The position numbers and the translations under genes are program-made. Shown in pieces: positions 5,729-12,664 of a stretch of DNA of 13,445 nucleotides. Source of the stretch: CAYTOJ01 sp964439415 (GTDB taxonomy: Bacteria > Pseudomonadota > Alphaproteobacteria > Rickettsiales > CAZAGG01); the NCBI GenBank assembly GCA_964439415.1, contig CAYTOJ010000049.1, positions 1-13,445 of the forward strand, read 5' to 3'. Position 1 is the first letter of the stretch, and each line of letters starts with the position of its first letter. A model generated the notes under the pieces. It did not search any database. It saw only the letters and a program-made list of their open reading frames with translations, and was not told the DNA's origin.

Positions 5729-6493
5729 CTATATCACGCTGCGGCGGTAGAGCAGGCGGTAGAGCAGGCGCGGGATGTAAAAGCGCCGTTTGTTCAGTAT
5801 TGCGCCGATTACCCTGCCGCCGCCGGATTCTATAAGGCGTTTGCTCTGCACGGCTACGGGGAGCCTGGTGCGCTCAGCTTCCACAACTATTACCGAGCCA
5901 TCCGCCAGCCTGGCCATGGCCATGCCGAAGGAATCTTCTATAATACCCTGAGAATCAATGATAATTAAATCAAATTCATGACTAAGTGTCTCGAACGCTT
6001 TTTCAATTGCGCCGATGGAGGCGCTGGAGAATTCATCAGCCTGGCGCTCCCTCAGCATTGCAAAATATAAATCGGTTCCAGCTATCTGGACTATGGCCTC
6101 ATATGCCGGTCTGCCAGTAAGAAGCAGTAAATCCAATGACAGGCCAAGGCTGTCAGGTAATTTCCTAGGAAATCCTGGTTTTGTCGCTGATGTATCCACA
6201 TACAGCACCCGCCTGCCGATCAGCCTGGCCGCCGCAACGGCGGTTTCAAAGGCGATTGTTCCTGCCCCTTCATTCTCATAGGCGCTGAAGAACTGCACTA
6301 TCCGGTTGGTTTTATCGGGCAGGGCGGTTTCTATCATCCGGTATAGTTTGGCAAGCTCAGCCTGTGGCAGTGTGCAACTGATTTCCATGAAAATGGTTGA
6401 GTGCGTTTGCACGGTCAGTGCATTGCCGCCTGATGCGCTTTCCTGCTGCGAGGATTCCGGCTGCTTGACGGTGAGATGATTATTAGTAGTCAT
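5729..6493 (-). CDS. BY-kinase/CpsD-like P-loop protein with a degenerate Walker A motif
   Basis: This 254-residue protein resembles the cytoplasmic tyrosine-kinase partner (CpsD/CapB/ExoP C-terminal type) of Wzz-like co-polymerases. What looks like the P-loop reads SAYENEGAGTIAFETA (70-85), so Ala77 and Gly78 stand where the family has the invariant Lys and the next Ser/Thr. The Walker A' strand is VLYVDTS (96-102) without the usual basic residues after it, and Walker B is LIIIDSQG (177-184). The last 20 residues hold three Tyr (239, 245, 249) in FYIPRLLYRLLYRR, partly made by a 12-bp tandem duplication. Residues 1-35 are polar and probably disordered. The gene overlaps the upstream Wzz-like gene by 11 bp, and the purine-rich GAAAGAAAG lies before its ATG. 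I infer a catalytically weak or inactive regulatory partner of the co-polymerase. A ParA/MinD-like ATPase fold is the alternative description. Confidence 0.82.
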   Translation of the reverse strand: MTTNNHLTVKQPESSQQESASGGNALTVQTHSTIFMEISCTLPQAELAKLYRMIETALPDKTNRIVQFFSAYENEGAGTIAFETAVAAARLIGRRVLYVDTSATKPGFPRKLPDSLGLSLDLLLLTGRPAYEAIVQIAGTDLYFAMLRERQADEFSSASIGAIEKAFETLSHEFDLIIIDSQGIIEDSFGMAMARLADGSVIVVEAERTRLPVAVQSKRLIESGGGRVIGAILNKRRFYIPRLLYRLLYRRSVI

Positions 6494-7742
6494 CTATGAT
6501 TCTTTCTTTCGGAAGCTCATTAAATGAAGCCATGGGCAGAACATTAAGGGCTGTAGCCAGTTGATCCAGGGTAGTGAATCTCAGATCCAGCGTCTCCAGT
6601 GCCAGAGCCAGGCCAAGCCCAAGAACTGCCCCGGCAAGCATGGAAATCAGAAAAATCATTTTTATGTTCGGCTTAGAAGGTTTCTTCGGTGTTACCGGGT
6701 TATCCACCACCACTATGGGCGTGATATTCTTCTTATTAAGCACTTCATTTATGCGCGCTTCCTCCCCGCGCATGAGGTAGTTTTTATAGTTGGCTTCGTC
6801 TATGGCAACCTGACGCTGCAAGTCGTTAAACTTATTCCGCTGCGCTTCCAGACTGGCAAGGCGTTTGGTGATATTGCCTGCCGCTGAACCTGTGCGCGAT
6901 GCAAGGTCAGCCTGACGCTGGCTTAAGTGATTGCGCGCCTGTTCTACCTGCTCGCGGACTGCTTTAACCTGCGGGCTATCCTCCCGGTAGGTGGCAAGAA
7001 GCTGTAGTTCCTTGCCTTGCAGTTCGGAAAGGCGGTTCCACGAATCATCCAGCGATTCCAGCGACACTGTTCCGGTATCGCTTTTCTGCTTCAGTAGCTG
7101 CGCTATTTCATCGTCAATAGAAGTAATGCCAGTTTTAGCTTTAAATAACCTGAGTTCTTTCTGGGATTTTTCCAGTTTTTCGGCGGACTGTTTTATTTCC
7201 TGCTGCAGAAAGTTTGTCTGCGCCGGGTTATAAACCTCTGACTGCCGTATGATGAATATGTCTATCAGGTGCTGAATGAAGCTGGATGCAATCTCGGGAT
7301 TATGATGGGTAAAGATAATTGAGATCAGGTTACTTTGCAGGCCGGACTTAACATTAAGGTCTGATTTGATAATTCTCTGTAGAACAGCCTCCTCAAGGGA
7401 GCTTTTATCAGTCAGGCTCAAACTCAACTCCGGATACAACGCATCAATACCTATTTTGTTTACTACGCTTAAGATAAGGCTTCGGCTGCGCAGAATATCC
7501 ATATTCGCCTGAATAATCTCAGTGCGGTCGTTCTGTGACAGCATTATGGTGTTGTTGGAGCGGGAAAGGCCTAAAGTATCGCCGAATTTAACCAGCAGCA
7601 CGCCTTTAGACTCATAAACCGGCCTGGTTATTGTTATATAAACCAGGCCGCTGACAATTGTGAATATGCATATTACCAGAAATACTTTGATCTGGCGGAA
7701 GAAAACTGAAAGCAGACCCCTGGTTGTAAACTCTATCTGCAT
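6483..7742 (-). CDS. Wzz/GumC-type polysaccharide co-polymerase (chain-length determinant)
   Basis: This 419-residue inner-membrane protein would control polysaccharide chain length and link polymerisation to the outer-membrane exporter. One membrane segment lies near residues 18-38 (VFLVICIFTIVSGLVYI), preceded by a short cytoplasmic start. Wzz-domain sequence follows (RPVYESKGVLLVKFGD). The middle, about residues 170-330, is rich in Lys, Glu, Gln and Leu and looks like long coiled coil (SAEKLEKSQKELRLFKAKTG). The Pro-rich motif NPVTPKKPSKPN comes just before the second membrane segment (about 361-383, MIFLISMLAGAVLGLGLAL). The kinase part is a separate overlapping gene downstream, as in two-component PCP-2a systems. 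The start is 17 bp after the stop of the export lipoprotein gene, so they are probably co-transcribed. Confidence 0.93.
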   Translation of the reverse strand: MQIEFTTRGLLSVFFRQIKVFLVICIFTIVSGLVYITITRPVYESKGVLLVKFGDTLGLSRSNNTIMLSQNDRTEIIQANMDILRSRSLILSVVNKIGIDALYPELSLSLTDKSSLEEAVLQRIIKSDLNVKSGLQSNLISIIFTHHNPEIASSFIQHLIDIFIIRQSEVYNPAQTNFLQQEIKQSAEKLEKSQKELRLFKAKTGITSIDDEIAQLLKQKSDTGTVSLESLDDSWNRLSELQGKELQLLATYREDSPQVKAVREQVEQARNHLSQRQADLASRTGSAAGNITKRLASLEAQRNKFNDLQRQVAIDEANYKNYLMRGEEARINEVLNKKNITPIVVVDNPVTPKKPSKPNIKMIFLISMLAGAVLGLGLALALETLDLRFTTLDQLATALNVLPMASFNELPKERIIDDY

Positions 7743-7759
7743 TTCAATATTCTCAAATT

Positions 7760-8521
7760 TTAATTATTAGATGAACCTAGCTGATAGCCAAGGTTAAATG
7801 ATGGCGGCAGGAACTGCTGCACGTATTGCTGGAAGTGCAGGTAGGCATCGCCAACATCGCTGCGCGGTACATACACCACATCATAAGCGGCCAGGCGGAT
7901 GTCAGCAGCGGGGTCAGACCCCGTAACCGCCGCATTATAACTGGCCTGGTAAACTTCCGGCTTGTCGGCTGCGCCGCGCCGTACTACCACAATCTGGTCA
8001 GCCCGTGCGGAATTTTTAACTCCTCCCGCTCTGGCTATGGCTTGCAGCATGGTAAGGGTAGGACCCACGCTGATAAACTCGCCGGGATTATTAACTTCGC
8101 CAATTACATATACGCGGGTCGGCGCTACTGAACGCACTATCACTGATAATCTCGGGTTAACCAACTGCTTGGCGTATATTTCCTCCAGTTCCTTCTGAAC
8201 TTCAGCAGGTGTGCGGCCATAGGCTTTTATATCGGTAGCCAGGGCGGTGCTTATCATCCCGTCCGGCCTTACCATCACCTGATCGTTAAATTCCGGATTC
8301 AGTAATAATTTGATATCCATAATATCACCCACCTGAAAGCGGTAAGCTGGTAATTCCGGAGTCTCTGCCGCTTGTGGTGCTACGCCCTTGGGTGCTGGTG
8401 CAATATTCTCAACCGGTTTCTGGCTGAGGCAGCCGATCAGTAACAGGTTGCATAGAATTAAAATGCTAAAAGCTTTGGCAGCTTTGGTGATGGAATGTAA
8501 TTTAATCACTTTATTACTCAT
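7760..8521 (-). CDS. Wza/GumB-type polysaccharide export outer-membrane lipoprotein
   Basis: This 253-residue protein begins with a lipoprotein signal peptide whose lipobox LLIGC puts the lipidated Cys at residue 31. The Poly_export domain follows at about residues 55-140 (YRFQVGDIMDIKLLLNPEF, then VRPDGMIS). An SLBB-type domain follows at about 145-220 (YVIGEVNNPGEF, then LQAIARAGG). It would form the periplasmic and outer-membrane exit of the polysaccharide, joined to the Wzz/GumC protein encoded next. Length is shorter than E. coli Wza (about 380) and close to short GumB-like members. The 78-bp gap upstream follows the small Cys-rich gene and has no convincing promoter. A 15-bp perfect palindrome lies inside the gene at 7909-7923. 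Confidence 0.94.
   Translation of the reverse strand: MSNKVIKLHSITKAAKAFSILILCNLLLIGCLSQKPVENIAPAPKGVAPQAAETPELPAYRFQVGDIMDIKLLLNPEFNDQVMVRPDGMISTALATDIKAYGRTPAEVQKELEEIYAKQLVNPRLSVIVRSVAPTRVYVIGEVNNPGEFISVGPTLTMLQAIARAGGVKNSARADQIVVVRRGAADKPEVYQASYNAAVTGSDPAADIRLAAYDVVYVPRSDVGDAYLHFQQYVQQFLPPSFNLGYQLGSSNN
7909..7923. repeat. Short perfect palindrome inside the export lipoprotein gene
   Basis: CGGGGTC-A-GACCCCG has 7-bp arms around one base. It encodes VTGSDP near the C-terminal part of the SLBB region. Similar GGGGTCAGACCCC words recur as small palindromes in some proteobacterial genomes as far as I recall. Only this copy was noticed in the window. Confidence 0.4.
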
Positions 8522-8599
8522 TAGGAATTATTGATATGCTTAGAGTGTGTGAAGTAATCCTCTATCCAAGCATTTCATAATATACAGGATAAAAGTTAA

Positions 8600-9025
8600 T
8601 CAATATTTACGCGATGGATCGTTTTGATAAGGGTCAGGTTGCACTTGCTGATTCCTGACTGCTTCAATACAAACGGCTTTGTGACGGAAGGCTTCATCCT
8701 CGCAGCTATCACGGTCGTTATATATGCAAAGCGCAGTGCGGCTTGAATCCACCATGCAATATTTACCGCCGCTTGGCTGCGGCAGGATTATTTCATTCTG
8801 GTTGGCAATGCATACTCCGCGCAGTTCATTAGCCCGGTCGCGGCATTGAGCGACATCGTAATAATCACATTGCGCCGGAATTTCCTGCGTTGCCACGCAG
8901 AAGGGAGCCGCGTTTGCATTTGTTGCTGATAACAGGAGAAAAAGTGCCGTTACTGAGCAGCATAATTTCAAAAGAAGTCTATTGTTAAATTGGGACATAA
9001 GATACCAAGTGTAACATTTACTCAT
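8600..9025 (-). CDS. Small secreted protein with a duplicated four-Cys unit
   Basis: This is a 141-residue protein of unknown function. A signal peptide is clear: basic and hydrophobic LLLKLCCSVTALFLLLSA, then NANA|AP as the likely cleavage site near residue 39. The mature part holds two tandem units with identical spacing, C-x9-C-x7-C-x10-C. They are FC...QC...QC...VC and YC...LC...SC...VC, the second ending AVCIEA where the first ends GVCIAN. The tail is polar and Pro-rich (QPDPYQNDPSRKY). It recalls alphaproteobacterial DUF3551-like secreted proteins, but I cannot assign a family. The ATG at 9025 overlaps the flippase stop by 8 bp (ATGAGTAA), which suggests translational coupling. A second ATG at 8998 would give a more usual signal peptide start (MSQFNNRLLLK). 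The position between flippase and exporter suggests an envelope role, possibly linked to the polysaccharide. Confidence 0.82.
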   Translation of the reverse strand: MSKCYTWYLMSQFNNRLLLKLCCSVTALFLLLSATNANAAPFCVATQEIPAQCDYYDVAQCRDRANELRGVCIANQNEIILPQPSGGKYCMVDSSRTALCIYNDRDSCEDEAFRHKAVCIEAVRNQQVQPDPYQNDPSRKY

Positions 9026-10331
9026 TAATTTTCTGTATTGATTGAATGGATTTGTACATCAGCAGGAATAACACAATCTGCGCGAATGCTTCAACAATAC
9101 TGTAGATGAACAGGGTTTCCAGCGCTGTTAAATTATTATAATATCCATAGGCAAATACCGATATCGCCGCCAGCAGGCGCCCGGTTTCCCAGATGGCGGA
9201 AAGCCCCTGCCGTTCCAGAATCCTCAAGGTATGTGCCAGACCATGCATTACTATCTGCGGCAAGTATACTATGCTAAGTATATGCAGGTATGGAACTGCT
9301 TCATCCCAGGCATGGCCGAAAACCAGGCTAAAAACATAAGGAGCAATCAGATTTACCGGAATCAGCCATAATGATACCATAATAAGCTGCGCACCTGCCA
9401 CCTGCAGAAAACGCCTGCGCATAGCTGCCGGGTCGGAGTTAAGCAGTTTGGATGCACTGCCTACATAAACCTGCAAAACTGAAGTGCTGATCATATATAG
9501 TGGGCGGGCTATGACTCTGTCGGTCAGCAGCACAAAACCCGCTATCGCAGGTGAATACATGAACGGAATTACTACAGGCAGGAAATAACTGCTGTTTCCG
9601 GCGGATTCAATCAGCGCAGACCAGCTTGATATTAATGGAAACCTTTGATAGCGAACCAGCATGGCTCTAATTCCGCCGATGCTGACAGATTTCAGGCAAT
9701 GCGTGGCCAGAACAAGCTTTCTGAACAATAGCCATATGCCTGTTGACTGGCCTAAAATGAAACCTGTAAGCAGCCCCCAACCACCAAAAGCCAGCAGGCC
9801 AAAACCTATTTGTGATGTTGGCCCTATAATTCCCTGATATACTTTGGTTCTGGATATTACATTGAAGTTTCCCTGATGCGTGGCGTAGTAAATCATTATG
9901 TGATACGCGCCGATACAGAAAAAACCCACAGGCAGAAGCCAGCGGTAGGGTGCTATGATACCAAGCAAGGAAAGACTTTCAGTATTTATGGAAATAAGCG
10001 CAATAATCAGTCCAGCAATAATTGTTGTAACCGTTAGTATTAACAAACAGACTACCAGTAGATTGGCCGATTCCTCATTGTTTTTTGCCAGAGGCAGGGC
10101 TATCTCGTAACGCATTGCTGCTAGTACTGAGAGAATGCTTAATACCGCCGTGAAAACCCCCAATATACCAAACTGCTCAGGTGTATAAATTCGGGTGAGC
10201 AGAGGGGCTAACAATACAGAGCCGAACTGCCCCAGAGCCGTTCCCGCGAACATTATAAGCACATTACGGCTGAAACTACCCCGCACCAGCCTGGAGCGGA
10301 ATTGCATGGATGCCTGGCTTATAATGCCCAT
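9018..10331 (-). CDS. Wzx-like polysaccharide flippase (MOP superfamily)
   Basis: This 437-residue, strongly hydrophobic inner-membrane protein would flip lipid-linked oligosaccharide units to the periplasmic face. The N-terminus has the family hallmark: a short basic segment, then NVLIMFAGTALGQFGSVLLA and PLLTRIYTPEQFGILGVFTA, with the conserved L-R-Y-x-P-x-x-F-G pattern. AAMRYEIALPLAKNNEE follows, also typical of Wzx and related proteins. About twelve membrane segments can be counted, and the length is normal for the family. It is the first gene of the leftward operon, separated by 109 bp from the divergent Wzy-like gene. The ATG at 10331 has no strong Shine-Dalgarno sequence; Met9 is an alternative start. 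Substrate specificity cannot be read from the sequence. Confidence 0.93.
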   Translation of the reverse strand: MGIISQASMQFRSRLVRGSFSRNVLIMFAGTALGQFGSVLLAPLLTRIYTPEQFGILGVFTAVLSILSVLAAMRYEIALPLAKNNEESANLLVVCLLILTVTTIIAGLIIALISINTESLSLLGIIAPYRWLLPVGFFCIGAYHIMIYYATHQGNFNVISRTKVYQGIIGPTSQIGFGLLAFGGWGLLTGFILGQSTGIWLLFRKLVLATHCLKSVSIGGIRAMLVRYQRFPLISSWSALIESAGNSSYFLPVVIPFMYSPAIAGFVLLTDRVIARPLYMISTSVLQVYVGSASKLLNSDPAAMRRRFLQVAGAQLIMVSLWLIPVNLIAPYVFSLVFGHAWDEAVPYLHILSIVYLPQIVMHGLAHTLRILERQGLSAIWETGRLLAAISVFAYGYYNNLTALETLFIYSIVEAFAQIVLFLLMYKSIQSIQKINE

Positions 10332-10366
10332 AATTCTATTAGATTGTATTAGTAAATTTGGCTAAA

Positions 10367-10395
10367 ATATTAACCATTTGAAGGTAAAATGCTAA
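10367..10395 (-). promoter_or_regulatory. Weak candidate promoter for the leftward polysaccharide operon
   Basis: On the minus strand a TTAGCA box (10390-10395) is followed after 17 bp by TAATAT (10367-10372), about 36 bp upstream of the flippase ATG. Each box matches the sigma-70 consensus at four of six positions. The region is AT-rich, so such matches are expected by chance. Confidence 0.25.
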
Positions 10396-10418
10396 CAATA
10401 TTTAGGATGTAATATAAT
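10390..10418 (+). promoter_or_regulatory. Candidate sigma-70 promoter of the rightward polysaccharide genes
   Basis: A perfect TATAAT lies at 10413-10418, with a poor -35 box TGCTAA at 10390-10395 and a 17-bp spacer. A start near 10425 would leave a leader of about 16 nt before the ATG at 10441. No good Shine-Dalgarno sequence is seen in that leader (GAAAC only). Confidence 0.42.
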
Positions 10419-10440
10419 ATTCAATATCTTTGAAACATAA

Positions 10441-11667
10441 ATGCAAGCTTTCCTTACCTTCAGCCTGATTGTTTATATAGCGTTTTATCTGTTTGAAGGG
10501 GCGGTTCGGTATGGCCTTAACCTGCTTGGTATGGATCAGCTTATTTTTACGCGGGATGCTCTGCTTTTCTCCGCAATATTAACATTAATAATCAACGGCT
10601 TTTTGCGCCGTCAAACTCCTGTTCCGTTTATATTGTACCTATTGGTTATAACTCTGCATGGCCTGGTTATGATGCTCAATATCGGCAATTTTCCTGCTGT
10701 TGCCTACGGCGCTAAAATGCTATTCACGCTTCTGGCAGGGGGGCTTGCGGCTGATATAATCCTCAAACCTCAACGCATTGTTGTTTCTCTGCTTTTTCTG
10801 TTCTGGGTTGTTACCTGGGGTGGTATTTTCGCGGATAAATACCTGATGGAAATGCCCTGGATGGGCATTGAAACCATTATCGGTGATGTGAAAGTAGAAC
10901 TAGGCCGGGACTGGACAATGACCGGCGAGGATAAACGGGCAGGGGGTTTTACCCGCTCCTCCATTCATGCTGCGGCGGTTCTGCCATTACTGGCTCTGAT
11001 GCTTCTGTTTAATCTGCGCAGCCTGACTCTTAAAGCACTGGTTGGTCTTTCCACCATTCCCGCATTGTACTGGACAACGCAAAAAGGCGCCATGATTGCC
11101 TATATGCTGGTTTTCATGGCTATAATTGTCACCCGTGGCCGTTCCCACTATGCACTAATGGCGGGGATATTGGTTATGATGACTTTAATGGTGGGAATGC
11201 CGTTGATTCTCTCCGGCGAGACTATGCCTGATTCCAGCGGCTTATTCAGTTTTTCATCCTTCTACATGCGCATAGAGGATATGTGGCCACATGCCTGGCG
11301 CTGGATTGCGGATAATGAGGCTTTCCCCTTCGGGGTTGGGCTTGGCGGCATCAGCGGTGCGCAGCGGCTGTATGCTAAGGATGACATGAACGCGGCGGAT
11401 AACCTGTTTGTGTTCATGTATGCGTATTTCGGCATGATGAGTTTTGTATATCTGGCTGCAAGTGTTTACCTGATGATCAAGGCGGTGAAGATTAACTCAC
11501 CCCATGTAAGATTCGCCTTTGCCATACTGTTATTTATTTTCAGTTATGGCTGCGTGCTTTCCATGCTGGAAGACCAGATGATATCGCTTTTCCTGGGCGC
11601 GTCTCTGGCAGGGTTGTCCAATGCTGTTATGAACAAGAGAATCCGGCATGAAAGACAAGCAGCTTAA
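10441..11667 (+). CDS. Wzy/O-antigen-ligase-like polysaccharide polymerase
   Basis: This 408-residue polytopic membrane protein has about ten or more hydrophobic segments. Two periplasmic-loop signatures of the Wzy/WaaL superfamily are visible. The first is near residues 165-185, RAGGFTRSSIHAAAVLPLLA. The second is the large-loop end at about 280-330, with HAWRWIADNEAFPFGVGLGG followed by the NLFVFMYAYFG segment. The context of Wzx flippase, Wzz-like protein and exporter favours the polymerase over a lipid A ligase: it would join repeat units at the periplasmic face. The ATG at 10441 is the first codon after the TATAAT promoter. Its 3' end overlaps the acyltransferase gene by 20 bp. Sequence divergence in this family prevents a finer call. 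Confidence 0.85.
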   Translation: MQAFLTFSLIVYIAFYLFEGAVRYGLNLLGMDQLIFTRDALLFSAILTLIINGFLRRQTPVPFILYLLVITLHGLVMMLNIGNFPAVAYGAKMLFTLLAGGLAADIILKPQRIVVSLLFLFWVVTWGGIFADKYLMEMPWMGIETIIGDVKVELGRDWTMTGEDKRAGGFTRSSIHAAAVLPLLALMLLFNLRSLTLKALVGLSTIPALYWTTQKGAMIAYMLVFMAIIVTRGRSHYALMAGILVMMTLMVGMPLILSGETMPDSSGLFSFSSFYMRIEDMWPHAWRWIADNEAFPFGVGLGGISGAQRLYAKDDMNAADNLFVFMYAYFGMMSFVYLAASVYLMIKAVKINSPHVRFAFAILLFIFSYGCVLSMLEDQMISLFLGASLAGLSNAVMNKRIRHERQAA

Positions 11668-12664
11668 TAATTTTACATTTATCCGCCTGCTGCTGGCCAC
11701 TCTGGTAGTGCTTGGGCATTTCAAGATTCTACCCGGAAATAATTTTGAATATACGATTTTTAAATTCTCCGGCCTGGCCGTGGATGCTTTTTTCGTTATC
11801 AGCGGTTATCTGGTTTATGCAAGCTATGATAATCTGCCGGATCTTGGGCGTTTTTATGCGCGCAGGCTCTTCAGGATTTATCCTTTATATTTCGTGGTTA
11901 TTCTGGTGCAGGCTATCATTATGGCTCACCTGGCAGGTGGAATAGAGGTGCATTTCAAGGAATTTCTGCGCTATCTTGCACTGAACATGGTGATGCTGAA
12001 TTTTCTGGCATATGATATCGGCGGTTTGCTGGCAAATTTACATGATCCCGGCATTAACGCCAGCCTGTGGACGCTTAAAATAGAAGTAGGTTTTTATGTT
12101 ATAGTGCCGCTGATATGGCTGTTTATCAGGCGTTATAAATGGGCTGCTGTATTGTTTATCTATGTTGCATCCAGTTTATATTATTATATCACCAGAAGTA
12201 ATCACGAGATGGAATTAGCCAGGCAATTGCCGGGGCAGTTGCGTTTTTTCATTATGGGTGTGGCGTTATATATGTGTGGAAAAAACAGTGTTAAACTGCC
12301 GCTGGTAGCCTCCATAGCGTTTATAATGGCTGTTCTGCCGATATGTTTTATGCGGGGTTTAATGCCCGTCTGGCCGTTATACCCGGTTCTGCTGGGAATA
12401 TTAGTATATTTCTGCGTTTTCAACCTGCCGATAATAAACTTAAAGCGTGATGTATCTTACGGCGTATATCTATTCCATGCGCCTTTGATACAGATTTCCA
12501 TATTGTTAGGACTATTTGCTAACACCATAACTTTTCTGACTGTTCTGATAGTCGTTGTTTTTGTGTTGGCGTTATTGGCGGAAAAGTTCGTTGAGCGGCC
12601 AGGTATACGCCTCGGCAAAAAACTGGCTGATATGACCAGTACTAAGCGGTTGTATAAAATATGA
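11648..12664 (+). CDS. Acyltransferase-3 (OafA/NodX/ExoZ-like) membrane protein
   Basis: This 338-residue membrane protein probably adds acetyl or another acyl group to the polysaccharide or its lipid-linked precursor. Family features are NFTFIRLLLATLVVLGHF with R13 and the catalytic-type H24, then GLAVDAFFVISGYLVY. YARRLFRIYPLYFVVI, SLWTLKIEVGFYVIVPLIW and the C-terminal DVSYGVYLFHAPLIQI follow. About ten membrane segments are seen, and no SGNH domain follows, so it is the short form. An AGAGAA word 8 nt before the ATG may be the ribosome site. The gene overlaps the Wzy-like gene by 20 bp and its stop overlaps the next start as ATGA, so the three are one translationally coupled operon. Confidence 0.93.
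   Translation: MKDKQLNNFTFIRLLLATLVVLGHFKILPGNNFEYTIFKFSGLAVDAFFVISGYLVYASYDNLPDLGRFYARRLFRIYPLYFVVILVQAIIMAHLAGGIEVHFKEFLRYLALNMVMLNFLAYDIGGLLANLHDPGINASLWTLKIEVGFYVIVPLIWLFIRRYKWAAVLFIYVASSLYYYITRSNHEMELARQLPGQLRFFIMGVALYMCGKNSVKLPLVASIAFIMAVLPICFMRGLMPVWPLYPVLLGILVYFCVFNLPIINLKRDVSYGVYLFHAPLIQISILLGLFANTITFLTVLIVVVFVLALLAEKFVERPGIRLGKKLADMTSTKRLYKI

Noticed and set aside
8530..8575. Interrupted hairpin (TGCTT-AGAG ... CTCT-ATCC-AAGCA) between the Cys-rich gene and the export gene
   Set aside because: The stem is short and bulged, and no T-run or promoter pairing supports a terminator or riboswitch.
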